A stretch of DNA of 64,000 bases, from NCBI GenBank assembly GCA_963798775.1, contig CAWCUK010000003.1, forward strand, positions 744,001-808,000, given 5' to 3'. Both the position numbers and the translations under genes were made by a program. This DNA is from CAWCUK01 sp963798775. Its GTDB lineage: Bacteria; Bacteroidota; Ignavibacteria; Ignavibacteriales; Ignavibacteriaceae. The notes beneath the pieces were generated by a model. It was not told where the DNA came from, did not search any database, and worked only from the letters and a program-made list of their open reading frames with translations. This document shows positions 55,802 through 64,000 of the stretch, one piece after another (the first letter of the stretch is position 1; each line of letters opens with the position of its first letter).

Positions 55802-58703
55802 ATGAATAATTTTCGGCACCCGGACAAATTTGTGAACCGACATATTGGTCCGAGTAGTGAAGAAGTAGATGAAATGCTCAGGCAAATCGGTGTTGATTCT
55901 CTGGAAACTCTTATCAACGAAACAATTCCTTCTCAAATTAGATTAAAAGATAAATTAAAATTAGATGAACCTGTAACTGAATATAAATTTATTCAAAATC
56001 TTAAAAAGATTGCTTCCAAAAATCGCGTCTTCAAATCCTACATTGGAATGGGTTATCACCCTACCATAACTCCCGCGGTAATTCAAAGAAATATTTTAGA
56101 AAATCCCGGCTGGTACACTCAATATACTCCTTATCAAGCTGAAATAGCGCAAGGCAGGTTAGAAGCTTTACTTAATTTTCAAACTATGGTGGCTGATTTA
56201 ACATCTCTTCCTATTGTTAATGCTTCACTGCTCGATGAAGGAACTGCCGCAGCTGAAGCTATGGCTATGTTTTATGCTATGAGAAAAAATAAAGAGGCAA
56301 ATATATTTTTTGTTTCGGAAGAAGTATTTCCTCAAACTATGGATGTTTTAAAAAGCCGCGCTAATCCTCTGGGAATAGAACTTCAAGTATGGAAACTTCA
56401 GAAGTTTTGAGTTAAAAGAAAATATTTTTGGTTTACTTGTTCAGTATCCCGCCGGTAATGGGGAAGTTTATGATTATTCTAAATTATTCAAATCAGCCGA
56501 TGAAAAAAATATTTATAAAGTTGTTGCTGCCGATCTATTAAGTTTAACTTTGCTGAATCCTCCGGGAGAATTCGGAGCGGACGCGGTTATCGGGAATACA
56601 CAGCGTTTCGGAGTTCCGATGGGTTACGGCGGCCCCCACGCCGCTTATTTTTCTACTAAGGAAGAATTTAAACGACAAATTCCGGGAAGAATTATCGGTG
56701 CATCTATAGATTCGCATGAAGATACGGCATATAGAATGGCGCTGCAAACTCGTGAACAGCATATTCGTAGAGAAAAGGCAACAAGTAATATTTGTACAGC
56801 GCAGGTTCTTTTGGCAGTAATGGCCGGAATGTACGCTGTTTATCATGGCCCGGAGGGATTAAAAGCTATCGCTTCCAGAATTCATCAGCTTACACAGCTT
56901 TTAGATTTCGCCCTTATTGAGTTAGGTTACTGCAATCAAATAAAGTCTATTTTGATACGCTTTAAAGTTCTTTTGATGAAAACGGTTCAGATGTAATTAA
57001 TAAAAGATTAAAGCTAGATGCGCAAGCAAGTGAAATAAATTTTAGGTATTTGAGAAAACGCGGTCGGTATTTCATTAAATGAAACTACTGATTTAAGTGA
57101 TGTTAAAAGATATCATTTCTATTTTTGCCGGCGCAAAAGATAAAAATCTGGATGAAGTTAATTTGATGGAATTATCCGCTAAAATTAGGTTATTTTTCCT
57201 TCTCCGTTTAATAGAACAAGCAGTTATTTGGATCATCCGGTTTTTAATACATATCATTCCGAAACTGAAATGCTCCGCTATTTAAAAAGTCTAGAAAATA
57301 AAGATCTTTCACTAACTCATTCGATGATTCCGCTTGGTTCATGTACAATGAAGTTAAATGCTACAACGGAAATGGCTTGCGATTACCTGGCCTGAATTTG
57401 CGACTATCCATCCGTTTATTCCGGCTGAACAAACTGAAGGTTATAAGCAAATATTTAAAGAGCTTGAACATGATTTTGCTGAAATTACCGGTTTTGCGGC
57501 AATTTCCCTCCAGCCCAATTCGGGTGCGCAAGGTGAATATTCCGGTTTAATGGTAATTAGAGAATATCATATTGCCAGAGATGAAACTCATAGAAATATT
57601 GTACTAATTCCTTCATCTGCGCATGGTACAAATCCAGCAAGTGCTGTTATGGCGGGGATGAAGGTTGTTGTAGTTAATTGCGATGTAAACGGAAATATTG
57701 ATGTTGAGGATTTAAGAAAGAAAGCAGAAGCAAATAAAGAATAATCTTAGCTGCATTAATGGTTACTTATCCATCTACTCATGGTGTATTTGAAGAAAAA
57801 ATTCAAGAAATCTGCGGAATTATTCATCAGTATGGGGGACAAGTTTATATGGACGGCGCGAATATGAATGCTCAGGTAGGGTTAACAAGTCCTGCAATGA
57901 TTGGTGCGGATGTTTGCCATCTTAATCTTCATAAAACTTTCTGTATCCCTCACGGAGGCGGAGGCCCGGGAATGGGGCCGATTGGTGTGGCGTCTCATTT
58001 AGTCGAATTTTTACCGGAGCACCCTATCATAAATATCGGGCATGAAAAAGGTATTCATGCTGTTTCTTCTGCTCCTTGGGGAAGTGCCGATATCCTGATT
58101 ATATCTTATGCTTATATTAAAATGATGGGCGAAGAAGGTTTAGCTAACGCTACTAAAATTGCTATACTAAATGCCAATTATATTAAAGCAAAACTGGAAT
58201 CGCATTATAAGGTTTTATATTCCGGATTAAAAGGAAGAGTTGCCCATGAGCTTATTTTTGATATGAGAAAATTTAAAAATAGCGCTCATATTGAAGTGGA
58301 AGATATTGCTAAAAGATTAATGGATTATGGATTTCATGCTCCTACAGTTTCTTTTCCGGTTGCGGGAACTTTAATGGTTGAACCAACCGAAAGTGAATCT
58401 CAAGTTGAAATAGATCGTTTTTGCGACGCTCTTTTCGCTATTCGCGAGGAAATAAGAGAGATAGAAGAGGGCAAAGCTGATCAAAAGGATAACGTGCTTA
58501 AAAACGCGCCACATACTGCCGAAGAAGTAATTTCCGATAATTGGTCCCATTCATATTCAAGAGAAAAAGCGGCTTATCCTCTGCCATGGGTTAAAAAACA
58601 TAAATTCTGGCCCAGTGTAGGAAGAGTTAACAGCGCTTACGGCGATAGAAATCTTATTTGTACTTGTAATCCGATATCTGATTTTGCGGAAGAATCAGTT
58701 TAA
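55802..58703 (+). pseudogene. gcvP: Glycine dehydrogenase (decarboxylating) P protein, many frame breaks
   Basis: PLP enzyme of the glycine cleavage system. Together the fragments give about 965 residues, the full normal length, with FVNRHIGPSSEEVDEM at the start, MGYGGPHAAYF, PLGSCTMKLNATTEM, the PLP lysine in HLNLHKTFCIPHGGGGPG, and a family-like C-terminus. At least eight one-base disruptions are needed: about 56390, 56930, a TAA at 56963, about 57050-57070 (several), 57112, 57190, 57380, 57741 and 57751. The residues between breaks remain conserved, which argues for poor local consensus rather than old decay. Still, as given, the gene cannot make a whole protein. The T protein and H protein genes are not in the window. 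Confidence 0.85.
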
Positions 58704-58719
58704 ATATTAATATTCAAAC

Positions 58720-58797
58720 GAGACTGTCCTTGTTGTCATGCTGATTAAATTTCAGCATAAATTGGAAGAAAATTATTTTTGGACAAAGGACGGTCTC
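58720..58797 (+). terminator. Long hairpin after gcvP
   Basis: GAGACTGTCCTTGT (58720-58733) pairs with ACAAAGGACGGTCTC (58783-58797) with one bulge and one G-U, enclosing a smaller ATGCTGA/TCAGCAT hairpin. It is followed by TTGTTATTTT. It lies between gcvP and the Omp85 gene. Confidence 0.6.
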
Positions 58798-58835
58798 TTG
58801 TTATTTTAAAGCTCACTTTTACTCTTTCAAAATAA

Positions 58836-60170
58836 ATGAAAAAATTATTATTCTCTCTTATAATCTTAATTCTTGCTGCGGCTGATTTATTTCCGCAAGA
58901 AATTGATTCCGCGTCGGTTCCTGAGGATTTTTCTGTTGTGGTGGATTCAATAGTTATTGTAGGAAATGATGTTACAAAGAATGCGGTGATTTTGCGAGAG
59001 TTAACTTTTAATTCGGGTGATGTTGTTACTTCCCAAATTCTTCAATTTAATCAAGATAGAATTTATAGTTTAGGCTTATTTACAAAGGTGAAATTGTATT
59101 TAAGAAAAAATGATGATTTGAATATTTTACTGATTTATGTCGAAGAAAGCTGGTATATTTATCCTGTTCCATTTATTGAATTGCGCGATAAAGACTGGAA
59201 TAAAGTTTCTTACGGTTTTGATTTGGTAATTAAAAATTTTAGGGGAATGAACGAAACTTTAAGGGCACGCGCTGCTTTCGGTTTTGATTCCAATTATTTT
59301 TTGTATTATGATAATCCATTTTTAATCCGCGATGAAGATATTTTTTTCAGTTCTATGCTTTCTTACGGGAATACGAAAAATAAAAGTGAAATAGCTAATT
59401 CCCTTCATAATGATGAATCCTTTAAACAAAAAATTATAGGAGGACAAGTTCAATTCGGGAAACGATTTGGACTTTATAACCGCGCCGGTATATCTATCGG
59501 CTTTAATTATATAGAAACCCCTTTTTTCATAAAAGGAATTTCCGCCTCTAATCAGCGAATTGATAGGACTTTTTCTCTTGGCGCAAGTTACACTTTCGAT
59601 ACCCGAGACCTGGCGCAATTTCCTAAAATGGGAGTTTATGCAAACGGAAATATTACATTTAAAGGTTTGGGAATAAATAATATAAATTACCAAATTATAA
59701 ATATTGATTTTAGAGAATACAGGGAAATAATCAATGATCTAATCGTAAAGTGGCGGTTTGTCTCCCGCGCGGCTTACGGTAGTTTGGTCCCTTATTATGA
59801 TTATTCATTTTTAGGCTACGGTGAAAGAATTCGCGGGCATTATAATCAAGTGCTTGAGGGACATTTTTCCTATCTCGGTTCGGTTGAATTAAATTATCCT
59901 TTCCTTAGCGATATAAACATAAGTTTAAATTTTATACCCATTGTGCCTAAAGAATTACTTTCATACAGAATTGCTCTATACGCGGAATTATTCGCCGATG
60001 CCGGAACAGCCCGTATGAAAGGAACACCTGTTTCACTTAATGATTTCAGTTCCGGTTACGGCGGCGGTTTAACTTTATTGGTTCTACCCTACAATGTTCT
60101 TCGGGCGGAATTTGCTTTCGACGAATATATGAATGTTGAATGGGTGTTTGGATTGGGAGTTTCATTTTGA
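58836..60170 (+). CDS. Omp85/BamA-like outer membrane protein with POTRA
   Basis: The 444-residue protein has a signal peptide (KLLFSLIILILAAADLFPQ), one POTRA-like region (DSIVIVGNDVTKNAVILREL; ILQFNQDRIYSLGLFTKVKL, about 35-110) and a beta-barrel ending in FGLGVSF, the terminal Phe typical of outer membrane barrels. It is shorter than BamA with five POTRAs. It may insert or export a partner protein, or be a surface antigen-type Omp85. No passenger gene is near. Confidence 0.75.
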   Translation: MKKLLFSLIILILAAADLFPQEIDSASVPEDFSVVVDSIVIVGNDVTKNAVILRELTFNSGDVVTSQILQFNQDRIYSLGLFTKVKLYLRKNDDLNILLIYVEESWYIYPVPFIELRDKDWNKVSYGFDLVIKNFRGMNETLRARAAFGFDSNYFLYYDNPFLIRDEDIFFSSMLSYGNTKNKSEIANSLHNDESFKQKIIGGQVQFGKRFGLYNRAGISIGFNYIETPFFIKGISASNQRIDRTFSLGASYTFDTRDLAQFPKMGVYANGNITFKGLGINNINYQIINIDFREYREIINDLIVKWRFVSRAAYGSLVPYYDYSFLGYGERIRGHYNQVLEGHFSYLGSVELNYPFLSDINISLNFIPIVPKELLSYRIALYAELFADAGTARMKGTPVSLNDFSSGYGGGLTLLVLPYNVLRAEFAFDEYMNVEWVFGLGVSF

Positions 60171-60874
60171 TTAGGAATAATAAATATTTATCCAATATTG
60201 AGCTATATTATTCTCCGGAAAAAATCTCGGATCATAAAATTAATATCATCGGCGATGACGTTAGACATATAACTAAAGTAATGCGGCACAATGTAGATGA
60301 TAAACTTTATGTGACTGACGGAAAAGGGAAAATTATTTCGGGTTTAATTTCGGAGATAAATAAAAATATTGTTTCCGTAGCAATAGATGAAGTCTTTTCA
60401 TATTCAAATAATTTTGAGAATCTGACTTTCTGCGTTCCAAAGTTAAAAAGTGCCGAAAGATTTGAATTTGCGCTGGAAAAATGTACAGAACTCGGAATTA
60501 CCAATTTTATTATCTTCGATTCTGACAGGGCGGTTTCTAAAGGAAATAAAATTGAAAGGTGGAATAAAATACTTATCGCCGCGATGAAACAATCATTAAG
60601 AAGTTTTCTGCCGAAGCTAAAAATAGTTTCTTCGGTAGAAGAAATCGCCGCGATTGAAGGAGAAAAATTTCTTTTTGAACAGAATGCCAAAAAATCTTTT
60701 GGCGAAGTTACGATTGACAAAAATAGAAAATATTATTTAATTTTCGGTCCCGAAGGAGGTTTAAGCGGTAAGGAATTTTCCTTTTTTAACGAAAATAGCT
60801 ACTATAATCTTACCGGCAGCCGTTTAAGAAGTGAAACCGCAATTGTTAAATGCGCGGTACTGGTTACCAATTAA
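60167..60874 (+). CDS. rsmE: 16S rRNA (uracil1498-N3)-methyltransferase RsmE
   Basis: SPOUT-fold methyltransferase. The protein of about 235 residues has DDVRHITKVMRHNVDDKL, VPKLKSAERFEFALEKCTELG, RWNKILIAAMKQSLRSFLP, LIFGPEGGLSGKEF and LGSRLRSETA-type end (LTGSRLRSETAIV). The likely start is the TTG at 60167 that overlaps the preceding stop (TTGA), with GGGAG about seven bases before it; an ATG at 60140 in frame is the alternative. Confidence 0.92.
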   Translation: MIRNNKYLSNIELYYSPEKISDHKINIIGDDVRHITKVMRHNVDDKLYVTDGKGKIISGLISEINKNIVSVAIDEVFSYSNNFENLTFCVPKLKSAERFEFALEKCTELGITNFIIFDSDRAVSKGNKIERWNKILIAAMKQSLRSFLPKLKIVSSVEEIAAIEGEKFLFEQNAKKSFGEVTIDKNRKYYLIFGPEGGLSGKEFSFFNENSYYNLTGSRLRSETAIVKCAVLVTN

Positions 60875-60945
60875 TCTAACTAAGTGTTTGTTTTTTTTCT
60901 TTCAATAACTTCTTATCTTGTTTATTAAATCTCACTACAAAAATT

Positions 60946-61440
60946 TTGTTAAAAGAAATTTTTTACATATCAATTTTATGTTTCTTCATTGCGGGTTGCG
61001 GCAGTGTACCTCGTTTTACAAATTCAAATGATGCCGGTGAAACAAAAGAAATTTCGACAAAAAAAACTTCAGAAGAAGAAAAAATATATGATGAAAAAAA
61101 TGAACAAAACGATGAGTATGCTGATGTAACTCCACTGGAAACAGTTATTGGAGTAGCTTCATATTATGCCTCTAAATTTAACGGACGGGAAACGGCAAAT
61201 GGTGAAATTTACGATATGCACCAATTAACGGCTGCCCATCCCGATTATCCGTTTGACACTATAATAAGAGTTACAAATCTTTTAAATAATCAATCGGTTA
61301 TTGTTAGAATAAATGACAGAAAACCTAATACTAACGGGAGAATAATTGATCTTTCCTTAAAAGCCGCGCAAGATTTAAAAATGGTAATCACGGGAATAAC
61401 AAAAGTAAAGCTTGAAGTTTTGAAATGGGGAAATGGGTAA
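60946..61440 (+). CDS. RlpA-like double-psi beta-barrel lipoprotein
   Basis: The 164-residue protein has a lipobox-type signal (CFFIAGCG), a charged linker and an RlpA domain: GVASYYASKFNGRETANGE, DTIIRVTNLLNNQSVIVRINDR and GRIIDLSLKAAQDL. RlpA proteins cut or bind naked glycan strands at division sites. The start is TTG (60946-60948). No SPOR domain is present. A 27-base gap leads to the dipeptidase. Confidence 0.82.
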   Translation: MLKEIFYISILCFFIAGCGSVPRFTNSNDAGETKEISTKKTSEEEKIYDEKNEQNDEYADVTPLETVIGVASYYASKFNGRETANGEIYDMHQLTAAHPDYPFDTIIRVTNLLNNQSVIVRINDRKPNTNGRIIDLSLKAAQDLKMVITGITKVKLEVLKWGNG

Positions 61441-61467
61441 ATTTTTACAAAAAAAACGAGGAATTAA

Positions 61468-62670
61468 ATGAACTTACTGAAGATTATCTTGCTGTTTATT
61501 GTTTCTACCGGCATAATAGAGGCTCAATCCGCAAATGTGAAATATCCATTGGAAACAAATTCCCAAAAATTAGCTCAAGATATTTTAATTTTAGATACAC
61601 ATATCGATCTTCCGTATGAAATGAATAAAGACGCTTTCAACGTTTCTGTAAAAGGAAATCACGGTGAATTTGATTATCGGAGAGCAATTGAAGGAGGATT
61701 GAATGCCGCGTTTATGTCTATTTACATTCCCGTTTCATATGAGAATAATGGTGCAAAAAAATACGCTGATACTTTAATATTTTTAGTTAAAAATATCGCG
61801 CGTGAATTTCCGAATAAATTTAAATTGGCGTATTCCTCAAAAGATGTTCTGGCGCAATTTTCGCCAAAGGTAATTTCTTTACCGATGGGAATGGAAAATG
61901 GAGCCCCGATAGAAGGTGACTTAAATAATCTAAAATATTTTTACGATAAGGGAATTCGGTATATAACTCTTTGTCATATGAAAAATAATCACATCTGCGA
62001 TTCTTCAGGTGATGAAACAGCTGAATGGAATGGGCTTAGTCCGTTCGGGAAAAAAGTAATTGCCGAAATGAATAAGCTGGGAATAATGATTGATATTTCT
62101 CATGTTTCCGATTCAACTTTTTATCAAGTAATTAGGTTAACTAAAACTCCTGTGATCGCTTCACATTCTGCCTGCCGTATTTTCACGCCGGGATTTCCAA
62201 GGAATATGACTGACGATATGATTAAAAAACTCGGAGAGAACGGGGGAGTTATTCAAATATTTTTCGGTTCGGATCTTGTTAATAATGATGTGAGATTAAA
62301 ATTAGAAGAAGCTGACAACGCCTCAAAAAAATTCGCTGAAGAAAATAATTTAAAACAGTACGACCCGAAGGTAAAAGAATTTTATAAGAATTATAAAAAG
62401 GAACATCCTTTTAAAAACGCCGATGTTGATGATGTAATTAAACATATTGACCATGTAGTAAAAATAGCCGGAATAGATCATGTAGGTCTGGGTTCCGATT
62501 TTGACGGAACAGGCTTATTGCCTGAAGGTTTAATGGATGTTTCATTTTATCCGAATATAATTTCCGCTCTTGCGAAAAAAGGATATTCTGAAGAGGATAT
62601 TAAAAAGATTTGCGGAGGAAATTTAATTAGAGTCTGGTCCGAGGTTGAAAGTAACACTTATAGTAAGTAG
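61468..62670 (+). CDS. Membrane dipeptidase (peptidase M19)
   Basis: Zn-dependent dipeptidase, exported. The 400-residue protein has a signal peptide (LLKIILLFIVSTGIIEAQ), the metal motif LDTHIDLP, MGMENGAPIEGDL, DISHVSD, VIASHSACR and GLGSDFDGTG, all expected for M19. Substrates are probably dipeptides, including D-residue ones; specificity not decidable. A short gap after the RlpA-like gene suggests co-transcription with cell-wall turnover. Confidence 0.92.
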   Translation: MNLLKIILLFIVSTGIIEAQSANVKYPLETNSQKLAQDILILDTHIDLPYEMNKDAFNVSVKGNHGEFDYRRAIEGGLNAAFMSIYIPVSYENNGAKKYADTLIFLVKNIAREFPNKFKLAYSSKDVLAQFSPKVISLPMGMENGAPIEGDLNNLKYFYDKGIRYITLCHMKNNHICDSSGDETAEWNGLSPFGKKVIAEMNKLGIMIDISHVSDSTFYQVIRLTKTPVIASHSACRIFTPGFPRNMTDDMIKKLGENGGVIQIFFGSDLVNNDVRLKLEEADNASKKFAEENNLKQYDPKVKEFYKNYKKEHPFKNADVDDVIKHIDHVVKIAGIDHVGLGSDFDGTGLLPEGLMDVSFYPNIISALAKKGYSEEDIKKICGGNLIRVWSEVESNTYSK

Positions 62671-63096
62671 AAAAAACATGAAAGAACACTGAATTTAAGA
62701 GATCTGGCTGCCCTAGTACAACTCATTTAATATTAAGGCATCTAAAGCATAATGTAGTTCAGATTGTAAAACACTTTCTTAAAACGAATTATTTTGATAA
62801 GGAATTATTTTTGCACAATTGCATGAAGCTTATCTATTACGGTTAAAAAAACATTAAATATAGATTGCAAATTTATTAATTAAAACAACAAATTTGAATT
62901 ATTCCTCTGGAAAGGAAACTGCAAAAATAAAATTCTAACTTAACTTTTAAAATTGATTTATAGAAAAGCAAAAAAATACTCCCGCCTTTTCTTATCGTCA
63001 CATTTTTACTAAGTCGCAAAAATTCTAATTCATCAACTGCAATACTTACCGCTCTAATTATTAATTTTTTCAATCTATAAAACTATAACCATTTTT
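62671..63096. other. 426-base AT-rich gap without a recognisable gene
   Basis: This stretch separates the dipeptidase (plus) and arsM (minus, convergent). Frames contain a 46-codon plus-strand peptide without a start or a ribosome site (near 62705-62845) and a 65-codon minus-strand frame (62876-63073), neither resembling a known family. There is no clear hairpin for the convergent ends. It may be gene remnant sequence. Confidence 0.4.
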
Positions 63097-63898
63097 TTAA
63101 TTTTTGTATCCTACCACAGTAATACTAAAAATTCCTTCCAATTTATTTTTAAATTTCACTCGACCTTCTTCAGAAAGATATTTATGTAAAAGATTATCTG
63201 GCAGTTCAATGACTTTAGTCTTTTTTACCGCAACGGATTTAAATCCGGTTTCTTTTATGATTCTTAAATATTCATCTTGCGGAATTGCGCCCGTAACGCA
63301 GCCGGCGTAAAGTTCAGCTGATTTCTTTAATTCAGGAGCCATTTCACCTTGTATAACTATATCTGATACGCAAAAATGCGCGCCGGGTTTTAATATTCTT
63401 AAAATTTCTTTGAAAGCTTTTTGTTTATCGGGAACAAGATTTAATACACAATTGGAAATAACAACATCGGCGGTATTTTCTTCTAAAGGGATATTTTCAA
63501 TTTCACCTAAGTTTAAATTCTACATTTTTATAGTTGAGTTTTTTATTGTTCTTATTCGCTTTATTTATCATTTCATCCGTAAAATCAATACCGATTAATT
63601 TTCCGTCATCGCCGGTTATAGCTCTGGCAATAAATATATCGTTCCCTGCACCGGAACCGAGATCCACAACAGTATCGCCTTTTTTTATGCCGGCAAATTC
63701 GGTCGGAATTCCGCATCCGAGGCCAAGGTCGGCATCAGCCGCATATCCTTCAAGAGTCGTATAATCATCCTGAAAAATAGTATAATCCACTATCTTAGAT
63801 GATGAATTACATCCGCAGCCGCAATTTATTTTATCGGCAGAAGCAATTTCAGAATATTTTTCTTTAACTATTTTTTTAATATCATTTTTATCATTCAT
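63097..63898 (-). CDS. arsM: Arsenite S-adenosylmethionine methyltransferase, frame broken near 63509
   Basis: Methylates As(III) with SAM. The first frame has the N-terminal Cys cluster NCGCGCNSSS, GLGCGIPTEFAGIKKGDTVVDLGSGAGNDIF (given here in parts: LGLGCGIP, VVDLGSGAGNDIF) and stops at 63503. Removing one A near 63509 (CTTAGGTG) continues as LGEIENIPLEENTADVVISN with the Cys of NCVLNLVP, SDIV and YAGCVTGAIPQDEY, so the expected substrate Cys are all kept, ending at 63097. The total of about 266 residues is normal. AGGAG seven bases before the ATG. Following a possible arsR. Confidence 0.88.
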
Positions 63899-63918
63899 AA
63901 TATAATCTCCTATTTAAA

Positions 63919-64000
63919 TTAACATTCACAAACAACTTGGAATAATTTATCTAATTCTTTTTTTGCTTTTAAAATTATTTTGTCATTTAGGCAGTAACAA
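63919..64000 (-). CDS. C-terminal end of an upstream protein, possibly ArsR-type (cut by window edge)
   Basis: The minus frame gives CYCLNDKIILKAKKELDKLF then QVVCEC and a stop at 63919, 20 bases before arsM. The Cys-rich short tail and the position directly before arsM fit the end of an ArsR/SmtB-family repressor, but only 26 residues are visible and no helix-turn-helix is in the window. Confidence 0.4.
   Translation of the reverse strand, partial: CYCLNDKIILKAKKELDKLFQVVCEC

Noticed and set aside
60307..60720. 137-codon open frame opposite rsmE
   Set aside because: Antisense to a well-supported rsmE and without a ribosome site or recognisable domain.
62876..63073. 65-codon minus-strand frame before arsM's end
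   Set aside because: No ribosome site, no family match by eye; probably chance.
1..64000. tRNA, rRNA, CRISPR, IS and phage genes
   Set aside because: I looked for T-loop GGTTCGAA-type strings, spaced direct repeats and transposase or integrase motifs and saw none; a covariance-model scan could still find small RNAs.

Overview
The window is a stretch of AT-rich bacterial chromosome (roughly two thirds A+T by eye), densely packed with housekeeping genes on both strands. It has no tRNA, rRNA, CRISPR array, transposase or phage gene that I can see. A cell-surface multiheme cytochrome with a type IX secretion sorting domain, several TPR and Omp85 proteins, and lipoprotein and signal-peptide styles point to the Bacteroidota/Chlorobiota/Ignavibacteriota group. 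The FAA1-type acyl-CoA ligase, the arsenic methyltransferase and two promoters with ordinary -35/-10 spacing fit an Ignavibacteria-like organism (inference, no marker tree was possible).

Layout. 0-9 kb, minus strand: translation, replication and protein quality control (lon, msrC, dnaX, cmk, rpsA, mtaB). 9-24 kb, mixed strands: suhB, an acyl-CoA ligase, an HGSNAT-like membrane acyltransferase, YceI, sucC, a TPR protein, aroE, an aminotransferase, an AsmA-like protein, coaD, rsmD, then a small PilM-like / pseudopilin-like / ComEA cluster. 24-30 kb, minus: hrcA-grpE-dnaJ and the nonaheme cytochrome. 30-36 kb, plus: purM, a secreted beta-propeller, a TPR/CHAT-like lipoprotein, dinB. 36-48 kb, minus: a sigma-54 response regulator with a HIT protein, an acyl-CoA carboxylase beta subunit, an acyl-CoA dehydrogenase and MeaB (branched-chain acyl-CoA catabolism), a sugar epimerase, nadD, PrsW and a NatAB-type ABC exporter. 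48-56 kb, plus: the classic yceD-rpmF-plsX-fabH-fabD-fabG-acpP-fabF-rnc lipid operon, with a Cys-rich DUF3109/YkgJ-like gene inserted. 56-64 kb: gcvP, an Omp85 protein, rsmE, an RlpA-like lipoprotein, a membrane dipeptidase and, on the minus strand, arsM with the end of a possible arsR.

A recurring oddity is reading-frame breaks in otherwise well-conserved genes: dnaX, the HGSNAT-like gene, dinB, the HIT gene, the response regulator, meaB, fabH, arsM (one each) and gcvP (about eight or more). In each case the next frame continues the same family without loss of key residues, so most look like single-base sequence or assembly errors. dnaX deserves separate thought, because the break falls where a gamma-form of the clamp loader would end.

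The most biologically interesting content is the T9SS-sorted nonaheme cytochrome (likely extracellular electron transfer), the pilus/competence-like trio, the TPR lipoprotein with a CHAT-like but apparently non-catalytic C-terminus, and the Cys-cluster protein embedded and translationally coupled inside the fatty acid operon. I did not find a clearly new multi-gene system.
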